From the NCBI RefSeq assembly GCF_022829405.1, contig NZ_JAKSXW010000071.1, positions 1 to 33,925 on the forward strand: 33,925 nucleotides of DNA, given 5' to 3'. Each line of letters starts with the position of its first letter. The first letter of the stretch is position 1. This stretch comes from Methylobacterium sp. J-076 (GTDB lineage: Bacteria > Pseudomonadota > Alphaproteobacteria > Rhizobiales > Beijerinckiaceae). Made by a program: the position numbers and the translations under genes. The notes beneath the pieces are model-generated. The model was not told the origin of the DNA. It did no database searches and was given only the letters and a program-made list of their open reading frames with translations. Positions 18,339-27,400 of this stretch are shown here, one piece after another.

Positions 18339-18992
18339 TTGGGAATCCAGGACTTGCCGCCGCTGCGCCATTCCAGTGCAAAGGTCTCCGGGCTCGAAGG
18401 CCGGCTCCGCGGGCCCCGACGCGATCCGCTGGAGGACGAGGCGAGGTTCCTGCGCTCGTGGCTCGAGCGGCCCCTGGTCACCGGGGCGGTGACGCCCTCG
18501 GGCCGGATGCTCGCCCGGACCATGGCCTCCTACATCGATCCGCAGCAGGACGGGCCGGTGATCGAGCTCGGGCCGGGCACCGGCCCGGTGACGGAGGCGC
18601 TGATCCGCCGGGGCGTGGCCCCCGAGCGGATGATCCTCGTGGAGTTCAACCCGGATTTCTGCCGCCTGCTGGCCCGGCGCTTTCCCGGCGTCACGGTGAT
18701 CCGGGGGGACGCCTACGACATCCGCGCCACCCTCGGCCCGGTGCTGACGGAGCCCGGCGCGGCGACGATCTCCAGCCTGCCGCTGTTCACCAAGCCCCTG
18801 GAGCAGCGCCTCGACCTGCTGAACGCCGCCCACGACCTGATGCGGCCGGGCTCGCCCTTCGTGCAGTTCACCTATGCCGTGGTCCCGCCGATCCCGGCCA
18901 AGTGCGAGGCGGGCAGCTACACGGCGGCGCCGTCCAACCGGGTGTGGCTCAACCTGCCCCCCGCCCGGGTGTGGGTGTACCGCCGGCCCTAA
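18339..18992 (+). CDS. PmtA-like phospholipid N-methyltransferase
   Basis: A class I SAM-dependent methyltransferase of about 217 residues. Motif I reads VIELGPGTGPVTEAL, followed by ILVEFNPDFCRLLARRFP (acidic residue of motif II) and VIRGDAYDI; ISSLPLFTKP and PFVQFTYAV match PmtA-type enzymes. These methylate phosphatidylethanolamine to phosphatidylcholine at the inner membrane, a common route in Rhizobiales. The start is uncertain: TTG at 18339 has no ribosome binding site, and a TTG six codons later has AGGA one base upstream. Followed by a block of tandem repeats and the convergent nadK gene. Confidence 0.85.
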   Translation: MGIQDLPPLRHSSAKVSGLEGRLRGPRRDPLEDEARFLRSWLERPLVTGAVTPSGRMLARTMASYIDPQQDGPVIELGPGTGPVTEALIRRGVAPERMILVEFNPDFCRLLARRFPGVTVIRGDAYDIRATLGPVLTEPGAATISSLPLFTKPLEQRLDLLNAAHDLMRPGSPFVQFTYAVVPPIPAKCEAGSYTAAPSNRVWLNLPPARVWVYRRP

Positions 18993-19033
18993 AGCCGAGG
19001 CGTTCGCCGTCCCGGCGCACGACGCGGCCGGGA

Positions 19034-19318
19034 CGCGCCACGTCCTGCGGCGGCCCGCAGCCCTGGGTCGTGTCGCTTCCGTTCGCGATGACGGGGAGGT
19101 GCATCCGACGCCCATCGTCTTTGCGAGCGCGAGCGAAGCAATCCAGCCGCGCCCCGTCTTGCGGCGGCCCGCAGCCCTGGGTCGCGTCGCTTTCGCTCGC
19201 GATGACGGGGAGGGGCGCCGGACGCCCGCCGTCTTTGCGAGCGAGAGCGAAGCCATCCAGCCGCGCCACGTCCTGCGGCGGCCCGCAGCCCTGGGTCCCT
19301 TCGCTCGCGGTGACGACC
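19034..19318. repeat. 114-bp tandem repeat, about 2.5 copies
   Basis: Copies lie at 19034-19147, 19148-19261 and, partial, 19262 to about 19318. Each begins CGCGCC(A/C)CGTC, contains the hairpin CTGCGG/CCGCAG, then GCGATGACGGGGAGG, and ends in a TTTGCGAGCG...GCGAAGC(A/C)ATCCAGC block that can pair TTGC with GCAA. This last block resembles palindromic repeats common in Rhizobiales intergenic DNA. The array fills the gap between the convergent pmtA-like and nadK genes, with no coding potential evident. Confidence 0.88.
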
Positions 19319-19327
19319 GAGGGGGTC

Positions 19328-20092
19328 TTAGCCGAACTGCTCCCGGAGGATCCGCTCGTCCAGGCTGTGCCCCGGATCGTGCAGGAGCACGAGCTGCGTG
19401 GTGCGGTCGAGGGAGGTCTCGACCGTGCAGACCCGCCGGAACTCGGTGTGGTCGGCCACCGCCGCCACGGGCCGGTGGGCGGCGTCCAGCACCTCGATCC
19501 GGATGCGGGCGTAGTCCGGCAGCAGCGCCCCGCGCCAGCGCCGGGGGCGGAAGGCCGAGATCGGGGTGAGGGCGAGCAGCTTCGCGTCGAGGGGGAGGAT
19601 CGGGCCGCCCACCGAGAGGTTGTAGGCCGTCGAGCCCGCGGCGGTGGCGCAGAGCACCCCGTCGGCGATGAGCTGCTCCAGGCGCACCTGCCCATCGACG
19701 GAGATCTTCAGCTTGGCGGTCTGGTGGGTCTGGCGCAGGAGGTAGACCTCGTTGATCGCCCGCGCCCGGTGGGCGCGCCCCTCGGTGTCGGTGGCCTCCA
19801 TGAGCAGCGGATGGATCACGCTGCGGTGGGCGTTCTCCAGCCGCTCGCGCAGGTCGTCCTCGCCGAACTCGTTCATCAGGAAGCCGACCGTGCCGCGGTT
19901 CATGCCGTAGATCGGCTTCGGCGCGTCCATGAAGCGGTGGAGCACCTGCAGCATCAGGCCGTCGCCGCCGAGCGCCACCACCACATCCGCCTCCTCGGGC
20001 GGGACATGGGCGTAGCGCCGCATCAGCAGGGCGGCGGCCTCGCGGGCGTCCCGGGTCGGGCTCGCCACGAAGGCGATGGTCTTGCTGCGCAT
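19328..20092 (-). CDS. nadK: NAD kinase
   Basis: Phosphorylates NAD+ to NADP+ in the cytosol. The 254-residue product is of the short alphaproteobacterial type. Motifs are GGDG (42-45, catalytic Asp), NE in INEVYLLR, and the NAD-binding [16 protein letters not shown]. Start ATG at 20092. It is divergent from cutA. The gene ends only about 10 bp from the tandem repeat block. Confidence 0.96.
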   Translation of the reverse strand: MRSKTIAFVASPTRDAREAAALLMRRYAHVPPEEADVVVALGGDGLMLQVLHRFMDAPKPIYGMNRGTVGFLMNEFGEDDLRERLENAHRSVIHPLLMEATDTEGRAHRARAINEVYLLRQTHQTAKLKISVDGQVRLEQLIADGVLCATAAGSTAYNLSVGGPILPLDAKLLALTPISAFRPRRWRGALLPDYARIRIEVLDAAHRPVAAVADHTEFRRVCTVETSLDRTTQLVLLHDPGHSLDERILREQFG

Positions 20093-20223
20093 GGCGCTAG
20101 GTCGGGCCGGGCCGGTGCGTCGGGGTCACGTCGGGGGGCTCCCAAGCTGTCGAGCGGACCCGCCCGGTTGACGTCGGCCGTCGCGGAGCCCCACTCAGGC
20201 GCAGCGCAGGATGGAGGCATAGC

Positions 20224-20556
20224 ATGGAGCGCCCGCTCCTCGTCTACACTACCTTTCCCGACGAGGCCTCGGCCCTCAACATCGGCGAGGCCCTGGTGCG
20301 GGAACGGCTCGTCGCCTGCGTCAACGTCCTGCCGGGGATGCGGTCGGTCTATGCCTGGAAGGGCGCCGTGGAGCGGGCGCACGAGGTGGTGGCGCTCCTC
20401 AAGAGCCGCGAGGGCCTGAAGGACATCCTCTTCGCCGCCGTGAAGGCCCGCCACCCCTACGACACGCCCATCCTGTTCGCCCTGCCGGTGGCCGAGGCCG
20501 ACCCGGACACCCTGGCCTGGATCCTGGAGGAGACTCAGGCCCCGCCGACCGGGTAG
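20224..20556 (+). CDS. cutA: divalent-cation tolerance protein CutA
   Basis: A 110-residue trimeric ferredoxin-like protein. Family signatures are TTFPDEASALNIGEALVRERLVACVNVLPGM (residues 10-40; quoted in pieces as TFPDEASA, LVACVNV) and a C-terminal HPYDTPILFALPV with the conserved His-Pro-Tyr. Linked to copper tolerance in E. coli, but the molecular role is unclear. ATG at 20224 with GGAGG 8 nt upstream; TTGACG near 20168 could be a -35 box. Its last 22 bp overlap the end of the convergent glycosyltransferase gene. Confidence 0.95.
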   Translation: MERPLLVYTTFPDEASALNIGEALVRERLVACVNVLPGMRSVYAWKGAVERAHEVVALLKSREGLKDILFAAVKARHPYDTPILFALPVAEADPDTLAWILEETQAPPTG

Positions 20557-21671
20557 CTCCGCCCCTTCCACGTCGCCGCCCCGGCGCGCTCCCGGCGCAG
20601 GAGGACGTTCCACTGGATCGCCAGCGCCACGGCGACGGAGGCCGGGTGCAGGGGGATCGTCGCCGCCGGCTCGCAGGTCGCGCGGGTGATCGCGGCGCGG
20701 GTGGCGAGCGACAGGCCGAGCGCCACCGCGCTGAGGACCGTGGCCTCCGGCGGCAGCAGGCCGACGAGGCCGGCGATCAGCAGCGGCAGGGGAAGCAGGT
20801 GGCCGAGGCCGAGCAGCGCCGTCCAGAGGGGGAGGGCGCGGGGGGTGGCCAGCCCCTCGTGGGCGTTCTTCGAGAATCCGGCCCAGGCGGTGGCGAACCC
20901 GTCATACATTCGGCAGGTGGCGAGCCCGGCCCCCGCCACGAGGTCGGTGCGGTAGCCGGCCCGGCGGAAGATCGGGGCGAGGCGCACCCCATCGTGCAGG
21001 AAGGCGCGCACCGCCCCGTGGCCGCCGGTGGCGGCATAGGCCTGCGCCTCGAACAGGACGAGTTGACCGCAGGCGGTGGCGAGCGAGGGGTTCGGCAACC
21101 GCCGCATCAGCGGCACCGGCAGGTAGCCGACGAGCAGGAAGTTGATCATCGGCACGGTCAGGCGCTCGCCCAGGGTGTCCATCCGCTGGCGCGGCACCGC
21201 GCTGACGAGGGCCGCCCCGGTGTCGCGGGCCCGGGCCGAGAGGGCGGCGGCGGCCTGCGGGGCGAGGGTCACGTCGGCGTCGATGAACAGCAGCCGCTCC
21301 CCGCGGGCGAGGCCGGCGAGGTGGGCGCAAGCGTGGTTCTTTCCGGTCCAGCCCTCGGGCAGGTCGGGCACCGGGGCCAGCCGCAGGCGGGGATCGCCGA
21401 TGCCCGCCACGATGGCGGCGGTGGCGTCGGTGGAGTGGTCATCGCCGACGATCACCTCCACCGGCACGCCGGTGCTGGCGAGCGCCGCCCGCACCGTGCC
21501 CGCGATGTTGCCGGCCTCGTTGCGGGCGGGGATCAGGATCGAGACGAGGCCGTCGCCCGGGGCGGGCGCGGGGGTCTTCAGGGCGAGGAGGTTGGCGGTG
21601 GCGACGGCCGCCGGCAGCAGGGCCACGATCACGCAGAGCAGGGCGAGGAGGGTCAGCATCGCCGCACTCAT
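20535..21671 (-). CDS. family 2 glycosyltransferase of the carotenoid operon
   Basis: A 378-residue membrane-bound GT2 enzyme with an N-terminal transmembrane helix (about 4-28), the GT-A core (SILIPARNEAGNIAGTV, VGDDHSTDATA, DxD-like LFIDADVTL, FLHDGVRLAP) and C-terminal membrane helices (about 290-350). Its place after a CrtI-type desaturase and an acyltransferase, with a 4-bp ATGA overlap to the latter, suggests it glycosylates a carotenoid acid or alcohol, as in staphyloxanthin-type pathways. HpnB-like glycosyltransferases of hopanoid loci look similar, so the acceptor is inferred from context. Its 3' end overlaps cutA by 22 bp. Confidence 0.87.
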   Translation of the reverse strand: MSAAMLTLLALLCVIVALLPAAVATANLLALKTPAPAPGDGLVSILIPARNEAGNIAGTVRAALASTGVPVEVIVGDDHSTDATAAIVAGIGDPRLRLAPVPDLPEGWTGKNHACAHLAGLARGERLLFIDADVTLAPQAAAALSARARDTGAALVSAVPRQRMDTLGERLTVPMINFLLVGYLPVPLMRRLPNPSLATACGQLVLFEAQAYAATGGHGAVRAFLHDGVRLAPIFRRAGYRTDLVAGAGLATCRMYDGFATAWAGFSKNAHEGLATPRALPLWTALLGLGHLLPLPLLIAGLVGLLPPEATVLSAVALGLSLATRAAITRATCEPAATIPLHPASVAVALAIQWNVLLRRERAGAATWKGRSYPVGGA

Positions 21672-22444
21672 TCCCCTGCGCTGCGGTGGGCGGGGTCGAA
21701 GCGCCGGCCGCGCAGGCGGGCGGCGGCGGCTCGCCACAGGTCGTAGAGCCCGCCCACGCCCTTCCGGCCCGCGAGGAGGGGGCGGAACCGCGCCGGCTCC
21801 CGGCTCATCACGTCGGCGCCGAGGCGGTCGAGGGTGTCGGCCAGCGCGCCTTCGAGGCGGGCGAGGCGCTCCGCCCGGGGCAGGGCGGCCAACTCCGACC
21901 CGGCCAGCGGCGGCCCGAAGGCGGCGAAGGCCTCCGCCCCGCGCTCGTCCCAGAAGGCGTATTCCAGGGCCAGCGGCACGAACAGCGCGTCGGGGGACAG
22001 TTCCGGCAGGCGGGCGACGCCGGGGCGCAGGCCGAGGGGGCGGACGCGCACGTCCTGAAAGCGCCCCTGGGCGGTGATCCACAGGGTCGCGCCGGGCCGG
22101 GCGAGGATGGCGCGGGCGGCGGCGAGGAACTGCGCCCCGCCCCGGGGGGAGTCGAGGTCGACGCCGAAGGCCCCGAGGCGCGCGAAGATCGTGTATTTCG
22201 CGAGCATCGCCGCGTCGAACGGGGCGCGGTGGTCGCGGCCGGGGAAGAGCCGCCCGGCGAGCGCCAGGATCACCGCCGCGTCCCACCACGCGGGGTGGTT
22301 GCAATAGATCACCACAGGGCCGGGGTGGCCCGTGGCGGGCGGGGCGCTCCACAGGGGCAGCCTCAGCCCGTCGAGGTGCTTTCGCAGGTAGCGGACGAAC
22401 CACCCCACCATGAACCGCCAGAGGCCGGGGGAGACGGGCGGCAC
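21668..22444 (-). CDS. LPLAT-type acyltransferase of the carotenoid operon
   Basis: A 258-residue glycerophosphate-acyltransferase-like enzyme. The catalytic HX4D is in NHPAWWDAA, with AMLAKYTIFARLGAFGVD and an ITAQGRFQDVRVRPL segment in place of the usual EGTRS motif. In context it probably adds a fatty acyl group to a carotenoid glycoside. The start was set at the GTG at 22444 because GGAGGG stands 7 nt upstream. A GTG overlapping the preceding stop would also be in frame, but it would translate through a G/C hairpin repeat and give a low-complexity leader. The stop overlaps the glycosyltransferase ATG. Confidence 0.85.
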   Translation of the reverse strand: MPPVSPGLWRFMVGWFVRYLRKHLDGLRLPLWSAPPATGHPGPVVIYCNHPAWWDAAVILALAGRLFPGRDHRAPFDAAMLAKYTIFARLGAFGVDLDSPRGGAQFLAAARAILARPGATLWITAQGRFQDVRVRPLGLRPGVARLPELSPDALFVPLALEYAFWDERGAEAFAAFGPPLAGSELAALPRAERLARLEGALADTLDRLGADVMSREPARFRPLLAGRKGVGGLYDLWRAAAARLRGRRFDPAHRSAGE

Positions 22445-22451
22445 CTGGGTC

Positions 22452-22499
22452 CCTCCCCCCCTGCGCCGCAGGGCACCCTCCCCCACGGCGGGGGGAGGG
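22452..22499 (-). repeat. double-hairpin repeat element within the carotenoid operon
   Basis: CCCTCCCCC (22476-22484) and GGGGGAGGG (22491-22499) form a 9-bp stem with a 6-nt loop; next to it CCCTGCG and CGCAGGG (22459-22473) form a second stem. The same two-stem design occurs at 33632-33676, and the first stem also in both arms of the terminal inverted repeat. It fills the gap between desaturase 1 and the acyltransferase gene and supplies the latter's Shine-Dalgarno. Confidence 0.8.
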
Positions 22500-22515
22500 A
22501 GGGGGCCGTGGCCGG

Positions 22516-24057
22516 TCACGCCGACTTCCGCTCCTCGCCCGCGCCCTGCCCGCGGGCATCCGCGTCCAGGGCGTCGGCGGCGATCCAGCCCGACATCATC
22601 ACCATCGGCATCCCCGGCCCGGGATGGGCGGCGCCCCCGGCGAGGTAGAGGCCGCGGACCTGCCGGGAGCGGTTGCCCGGCTTGAACGCCCCCATCACCT
22701 TGCCGTGCGAGGCGAGGCCGTAGATCGCCCCGTTCAGCACCTTGTAGCGCTCGTGGATGTCCTGCGGCGTCAGGTGGCGCTCCACGACGATCCGGTCCTC
22801 GAGGTCGGTGAGGCCGGCGGTGCGCTTCAGCTTGTCGAGGATGGTGCGGCGGTAGTTCTGGAACAGCGGCCCGTCGGGGCGCCAGTCGTGGTGCGGGCGC
22901 AGGTACGGGGTGTGGACCAGGACGTAGAGCGCCTCGCCGCCCTCGGGGGCGACCGAGGGGTCGGTGGAGGAGGGCGCCGCGAGGTAGGCGGTGGGGTCCG
23001 GGGCGGGCTCGCCCTTGCGGTAGATGTAGTCGAACTCCTCCTCCGGATCGCGGGAGAAGACGAAGTCGTGGTGGTTGAGGTGGTCGTAGCGCTCCTTCAG
23101 GCCGAGGTAGAGCACCACGCCGGAGCAGGCCGGCTCGGGGTTCTTCTTCGCGTAGGACTTGCCCGCGTCGCCGCCGACGAGCTCCTTGTAGGTGCGCACC
23201 GAATCCATGTTGGAGATCACCGCGTCGTAGGACGCGCTGCCCTCCGTGGTGCGCACGCCGCGCACCGCGCCGCCGGTGGTGTCGATGCCCGTCACCTCGA
23301 CGCCGGGCTTCAGGGTGGCGCCCTGTTCCTCCGCCAGCTTGGCGAGCCCTTCGGCCACGGCCCGGGTGCCGCCCATCGGGTACCAGACCCCCTCGGCCGT
23401 CTGCATGTGGGCGATGGCGCAGAGCACCGCCGGGGCGCCGTAGGGCGAGGAGCCGACATATTGCACGAAGTGGTCGAGCATCTGCGCGAGCCGCGCATCC
23501 TTGACCTTGCCGCGGATGGTGGAAGCCACCGAGGCATGCATCCTGAGCGAGAGCACGTCCCGCAGGGTGCCGGGGTTCATGTTCTCCCGGAGGTTGATGG
23601 TGTCGAACAGGTCCTCGACCGGCTTCCAGAAGAAGAACTTCTCCGAGACGCCGTGCAGGTGCTCGGAGATGGCGATGAACTTCTTGTAGCCCTCCCCGGT
23701 GCCGGGGGCGAAGCGGTCCATCACGCCGGCCATGGTCGGCACGTCCTGCATCAGGTCGATGCGGGTGCCGTCCTCGAAGAAGCAGCGCCACTGCGGGTCG
23801 AGCCGGCGCAGGTCCATGTAGTCGTGGACCGAGCGCCCGGCCTCGGCGAAGATCCGCTCCAGCACCCGGGGCACGGTGAGGATGGTCGGCCCCATGTCGA
23901 AGCGGAAGCCGCCCTCGTGCAGCACCGCGGCCTTGCCGCCGAGCCAGCCGTTCTTGTCGTAGACGGTGACGCGGTGGCCCCTCGCCGCGGCGACGCAGGC
24001 GGCGGCGAGGCCCCCGAGCCCTGAGCCGATCACCGCGACCCTCGAATCCTGGCTCAT
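22516..24057 (-). CDS. CrtI/CrtN-family carotenoid desaturase or oxidase 1
   Basis: FAD-dependent carotenoid desaturase family protein of 513 residues. N-terminal dinucleotide motif VAVIGSGLGGLAAA with GGKAAVLHEGGFRFDMGPT following, and the C-terminal FAD motif LAGGAAHPGPGMPMVMMSGW. The family includes phytoene and diapophytoene desaturases and the CrtP-type terminal methyl oxidases; sequence alone does not settle which. Grouping with an acyltransferase and glycosyltransferase suggests a late step in C30 glycosyl-carotenoid formation. ATG at 24057 with GGGAG about 12 nt upstream; promoter candidate at 24109-24136. Confidence 0.9.
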   Translation of the reverse strand: MSQDSRVAVIGSGLGGLAAACVAAARGHRVTVYDKNGWLGGKAAVLHEGGFRFDMGPTILTVPRVLERIFAEAGRSVHDYMDLRRLDPQWRCFFEDGTRIDLMQDVPTMAGVMDRFAPGTGEGYKKFIAISEHLHGVSEKFFFWKPVEDLFDTINLRENMNPGTLRDVLSLRMHASVASTIRGKVKDARLAQMLDHFVQYVGSSPYGAPAVLCAIAHMQTAEGVWYPMGGTRAVAEGLAKLAEEQGATLKPGVEVTGIDTTGGAVRGVRTTEGSASYDAVISNMDSVRTYKELVGGDAGKSYAKKNPEPACSGVVLYLGLKERYDHLNHHDFVFSRDPEEEFDYIYRKGEPAPDPTAYLAAPSSTDPSVAPEGGEALYVLVHTPYLRPHHDWRPDGPLFQNYRRTILDKLKRTAGLTDLEDRIVVERHLTPQDIHERYKVLNGAIYGLASHGKVMGAFKPGNRSRQVRGLYLAGGAAHPGPGMPMVMMSGWIAADALDADARGQGAGEERKSA

Positions 24058-24393
24058 GAAATGGGCACGCTCCCCGCGGGCGGGACGGACGGCCCACCCT
24101 TTCGAGTGAAGCTAGACGCGGAGGGGCGGGGGTCAACGCGCCCTGCCGTCGCGGAGGGCAGCATCCCCCGCCTTTGTCTCCCGCCGCCCCCCGCCCCCCG
24201 CACCCGGCAGGGGCAGGGCCACCGCCCCCGCGGGGGCGCCGCCCGACCATCGGCACACGGCCGGAAGACCGATCCGCGATCCCGCACGGTCTCCGCCGCG
24301 GACGGTGCATGGAAATATAGCGCCAAGCAGCCGCTTCACCCTTCTTTCAGCATGCGCCGCTAATTCTACCTAAAATTGAGAGGACGGCGTGCA
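24058..24393. other. divergent control region, desaturase 1 and chemoreceptor
   Basis: A 336-bp stretch without a gene. The left side has the desaturase promoter candidate (24109-24136, minus strand). The middle (about 24150-24260) is C/G-rich with no feature I can name. The right end (24355-24380) is unusually AT-rich (TAATTCTACCTAAAATTGAG) just before the chemoreceptor Shine-Dalgarno and probably holds its promoter or leader. Confidence 0.5.
24109..24136 (-). promoter_or_regulatory. promoter candidate of desaturase 1 operon
   Basis: On the minus strand TTGACC (24136-24131), 16-bp spacer, TAGCTT (24114-24109). The -10 lies in GTCTAGCTT, identical to the nine bases at the desaturase 2 promoter, which also has a 16-bp spacer. 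Confidence 0.6.
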
Positions 24394-26073
24394 ATGCTCG
24401 CTAACGTAACTATCCGCACGCGCTTGATCGGCGCGCTGGCGATCCTGCTGGTCATCGTCGGCGGCCTGGGGACTTTCTCCTACCTGCGGCTGTCCGCCCT
24501 CGGCGCGGCGACGGACGAGCTCGGCTCCAACACGGTGCCCTCCACGCGCATCCTCGGGCGCTTGGCCGCGGATTTCGAGGCCCTGCGCAGCCGGCAGCTC
24601 GCCTACCTCGTCTCCGGCGAGGAGCGCCGGCCCCAGTCCCTGGTGAGGCTGCGCGCGAGCCTTGCCGAGATCGACAAGGACCTGGCGGAGTACGCGCCCC
24701 TCGTCAGCCCCGGGGAGGACGCCCTGTGGGCCGCCGTGAAGGCCAGCGTGCCGGCCTATGCGACGATGACGGGGGAGTTCCTGCAGCGTCTCCACAGCGG
24801 CGACGGCCCGGGGGCGAGGGACTTCCTCCTCGACGGGATGCTCCCGGCCCTCAACGCGGCGCGCGCCGCCGTGAAGGCGGACGTGGCCTTCAACGACACC
24901 CTGGGGCGCCGGAGCGCCGAGGACGCGGCCCGGCTGGGCGCGAGCGCCGCGACCGCCATCGCCATCGTCATCGCCGTCGCGGCGGCGATCACCCTGGCGG
25001 TGGGCTGGATGTCGGTGGCGACGATCTCCCTGCCCATCCGCCGGATGGCGGCGCTGATGGAGACGCTCGCCCGGGGTAACGCGACGGTGGCCGTGCCCCA
25101 CACGGGCGAGCGCAGCGAGATCGGCGCGATGGCCTCGGCGGTCCAGGTGTTCAAGGACAACCTGATCCACACCCGCGCCCTGGAGGAGGAGACGGCGCAG
25201 GCCCGCCTCGCCGCCGAGGCGCAGCGCAGGGCCGGCATGCGCCAGATGGCGGACGGGTTCGAGGCCGCGGTGGGCGGCATCATCGGCATGGTGGGCGCGT
25301 CCGCGACGGAGCTGCAGGCCACCGCCCAGACCATGACCGCCACGGCCACGGAGACGGCGAGCCAGTCCACGACGGTGGCCGCCGCCGCCGAGGAGGCCGC
25401 CTCGAACGTCAACACCGTGGCCGCGGCGGCCGAGGAGCTGGGCTCGTCGGTGCAGGAGATCGGGCGGCAGGTCAGCGGCTCGGCCGAACTCGCCCGCCTC
25501 GCGGTGGGCGAGGCCGACCGCACCGGCGCCCTCGTCCAGGAACTGAGCACGGCGGTCTCGCGGATCGGCGACGTGGTGGGGCTGATCTCGACCATCGCCG
25601 GGCAGACCAACCTCCTCGCCCTCAACGCCACCATCGCGGCGGCCCGGGCGGGGGCGGCGGGCAAGGGGTTCGCGGTGGTGGCCGCCGAGGTCAAGACGCT
25701 GGCCGAGCAGACCGCCCGGGCCACGGGGGAGATCTCGGGCCAGATCGCGCAGATCCAGGCCTCCACCGGCCACGCGGTGACCTCGATCGGCGGCATCACC
25801 GGGCGGATCCGCGAGATCAGCGCCGTGGCGACCTCCATCGCGGCGGCCGTCGAGGAGCAGGGCGCGGCGACGCAGGAGATCGTGCGCAACGTCGGCCAAG
25901 CGGCCATCGGCACCGGCGAGGTGACGGGCAACATCGCCGGTGTGGCGGACGCGGCGGAGGAGACCGGCGCGGCGGCGAGCCAGGTGCTGAGCGCGGCCTC
26001 CGAGCTGTCCCGCCAGTCCGAGCACCTCGCGGGCGAGGTCGGGCGCTTCCTCGCCACCGTCCGCGCGGCCTGA
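24394..26073 (+). CDS. methyl-accepting chemotaxis protein
   Basis: A 559-residue transmembrane chemoreceptor: TM1 about 10-30, a periplasmic helical sensor domain (about 31-183, four-helix-bundle type, ligand unknown), TM2 about 184-206, HAMP about 207-260, then the cytoplasmic signalling coiled coil to the C-terminus. The hairpin tip reads TNLLALNATIAAARAGAAGKGF (residues 405-426). The two glutamates normally present in the tip (EAARAGE) are Ala415 and Ala421 here, while Asn411 and Arg418 are kept. No C-terminal CheR pentapeptide is seen (ends TVRAA). ATG at 24394 with GAGAGGA upstream. It lies between two carotenoid operons on the opposite strand. Confidence 0.93.
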   Translation: MLANVTIRTRLIGALAILLVIVGGLGTFSYLRLSALGAATDELGSNTVPSTRILGRLAADFEALRSRQLAYLVSGEERRPQSLVRLRASLAEIDKDLAEYAPLVSPGEDALWAAVKASVPAYATMTGEFLQRLHSGDGPGARDFLLDGMLPALNAARAAVKADVAFNDTLGRRSAEDAARLGASAATAIAIVIAVAAAITLAVGWMSVATISLPIRRMAALMETLARGNATVAVPHTGERSEIGAMASAVQVFKDNLIHTRALEEETAQARLAAEAQRRAGMRQMADGFEAAVGGIIGMVGASATELQATAQTMTATATETASQSTTVAAAAEEAASNVNTVAAAAEELGSSVQEIGRQVSGSAELARLAVGEADRTGALVQELSTAVSRIGDVVGLISTIAGQTNLLALNATIAAARAGAAGKGFAVVAAEVKTLAEQTARATGEISGQIAQIQASTGHAVTSIGGITGRIREISAVATSIAAAVEEQGAATQEIVRNVGQAAIGTGEVTGNIAGVADAAEETGAAASQVLSAASELSRQSEHLAGEVGRFLATVRAA

Positions 26074-26091
26074 GGCCGGGGCGGCGGACGG

Positions 26092-27300
26092 TCAGATCGT
26101 CCGCCGCGACACCGCCGCCAGGGCGACCCCGAGGGCGGCGAGGGCCACGGCGGCCAGCACGGCGAGCGCCGGCAGGGCGGCGGCGAAGCCCTCGCCCAGG
26201 GCCGCCTGGTAGGCCTCGATCGCCCAGGCGTTGGGGGTCAGCCAGCCCACCTCCTGCAGCCAGGGCGGCATCAGGAAGCGGGGCACCATCGAGCCGCCCA
26301 CGGCCGAGAGGAGCAGGACGCCGAAGGTCGCGGCCAGGTGCGCCTGCTGGCGGGTGGCGGCCAGCGCGCAGGCGGCCAGCGCCAGCCCCGCCGCCATGGC
26401 CGAGACGAGGAGGCAGGCGGCGAGGAAGGCCGGCCAGTGGGGGCCGATCTCGACCCCGTAGAGAAGCCCCGCGGCGAGGAAGATCAGCCCCGCCTGGATG
26501 ACCCCCTGCAGGGTCAGGAAGCCGAACTTGCCGAGCACCACCACCGGCAGCCCGCCGGGCCCGGCGATCAGCCGGTCGCTGAGGCCCGATTCGCGCTCCT
26601 CCACCAGGGACAGCGCCCCCTGCATCGCGGCGAAGAGCAGGAACACGGCGGTGATGGCGCCGGCATAGTAGCTCACCCGCGCGTTCGCGGTGCCCGAGGC
26701 GGTGCTCACCCGCTCCACGAGGCTGGCGAAGGAGAATGGCTCCTTCCTGGCCCGCTGCTCGGCGAAGGCCCCGTCGAGGAAGCGGCGCTCGTCCGGGCCG
26801 ATCTTGCCGCTGCGCTCCACGTCGGCGATCACCCGCGAGAGCACCACGTCGGGCAACGCCTCGTTCAGCACCCGCTGGAGCTGGCCGAGCGCGATGGGCG
26901 TGGCCAGGGCCTTGGCCGGGTTCTCCACCAGCACGATGGGCTGGTCGGCCACCGCCGGGGCGTCGTCGGAGCCTCGGGCGATCAGGTCGCCGCGGAGCGC
27001 CAGGGCCACGTCCACCTCGCCCGAGCGCACCGCCCGCGCCACCCCGTCGAGGGTGCCCGCGGGAAGGCGCGTGACCCGGAGCGAGGGGTCGTCGGTCAGC
27101 GCGTCCACCAGCCGGTGGGTGGCGGGGGTGTTGGCGAGGTCGGCCACGCCGAGATGGATGCGGATCCGGTCGCCGATGGCGCCGGAGAAGATCGCCGCGA
27201 AGATCGAGAAGATCACCGTGGGCAGCACGAAGGCCATCACCAGGGCCGCCCTGTCGCGCGCCAGCGAGAGCAGCATCACCCGGAACGCGGCGCCGATCAT
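26092..27300 (-). CDS. ABC-2 type exporter, permease subunit
   Basis: A 402-residue ABC-2 permease: an N-terminal helix (about 18-45), a large periplasmic domain (about 46-205), then five C-terminal helices with [19 protein letters not shown] as the conserved cytoplasmic coupling segment and the late [23 protein letters not shown], typical of YhhJ/YbhR-like subunits. The partner ATPase gene is 100 bp upstream. As the last gene of the desaturase 2 operon it may move a lipid or pigment-related substrate; this is inferred from position only. ATG at 27300. Confidence 0.9.
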   Translation of the reverse strand: MIGAAFRVMLLSLARDRAALVMAFVLPTVIFSIFAAIFSGAIGDRIRIHLGVADLANTPATHRLVDALTDDPSLRVTRLPAGTLDGVARAVRSGEVDVALALRGDLIARGSDDAPAVADQPIVLVENPAKALATPIALGQLQRVLNEALPDVVLSRVIADVERSGKIGPDERRFLDGAFAEQRARKEPFSFASLVERVSTASGTANARVSYYAGAITAVFLLFAAMQGALSLVEERESGLSDRLIAGPGGLPVVVLGKFGFLTLQGVIQAGLIFLAAGLLYGVEIGPHWPAFLAACLLVSAMAAGLALAACALAATRQQAHLAATFGVLLLSAVGGSMVPRFLMPPWLQEVGWLTPNAWAIEAYQAALGEGFAAALPALAVLAAVALAALGVALAAVSRRTI

Positions 27301-27400
27301 CGGGCGAGCCTCGCTGGGGGGCAGGGCCCCGTCCGTTCTCGCCGCAGGCGGGGAGGGGGCGGTCCGGCCCCGTCCCGTCCGCAGGATGCGCGCGTGCCGT

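Noticed and set aside
19034..19318. CRISPR array
   Set aside because: Units are 114 bp with no unique spacers and no cas genes are present.
22445..22518. N-terminal extension of the acyltransferase to a GTG overlapping the desaturase stop
   Set aside because: It would encode a low-complexity leader from a hairpin repeat found elsewhere as non-coding DNA; the GTG at 22444 has a strong Shine-Dalgarno.
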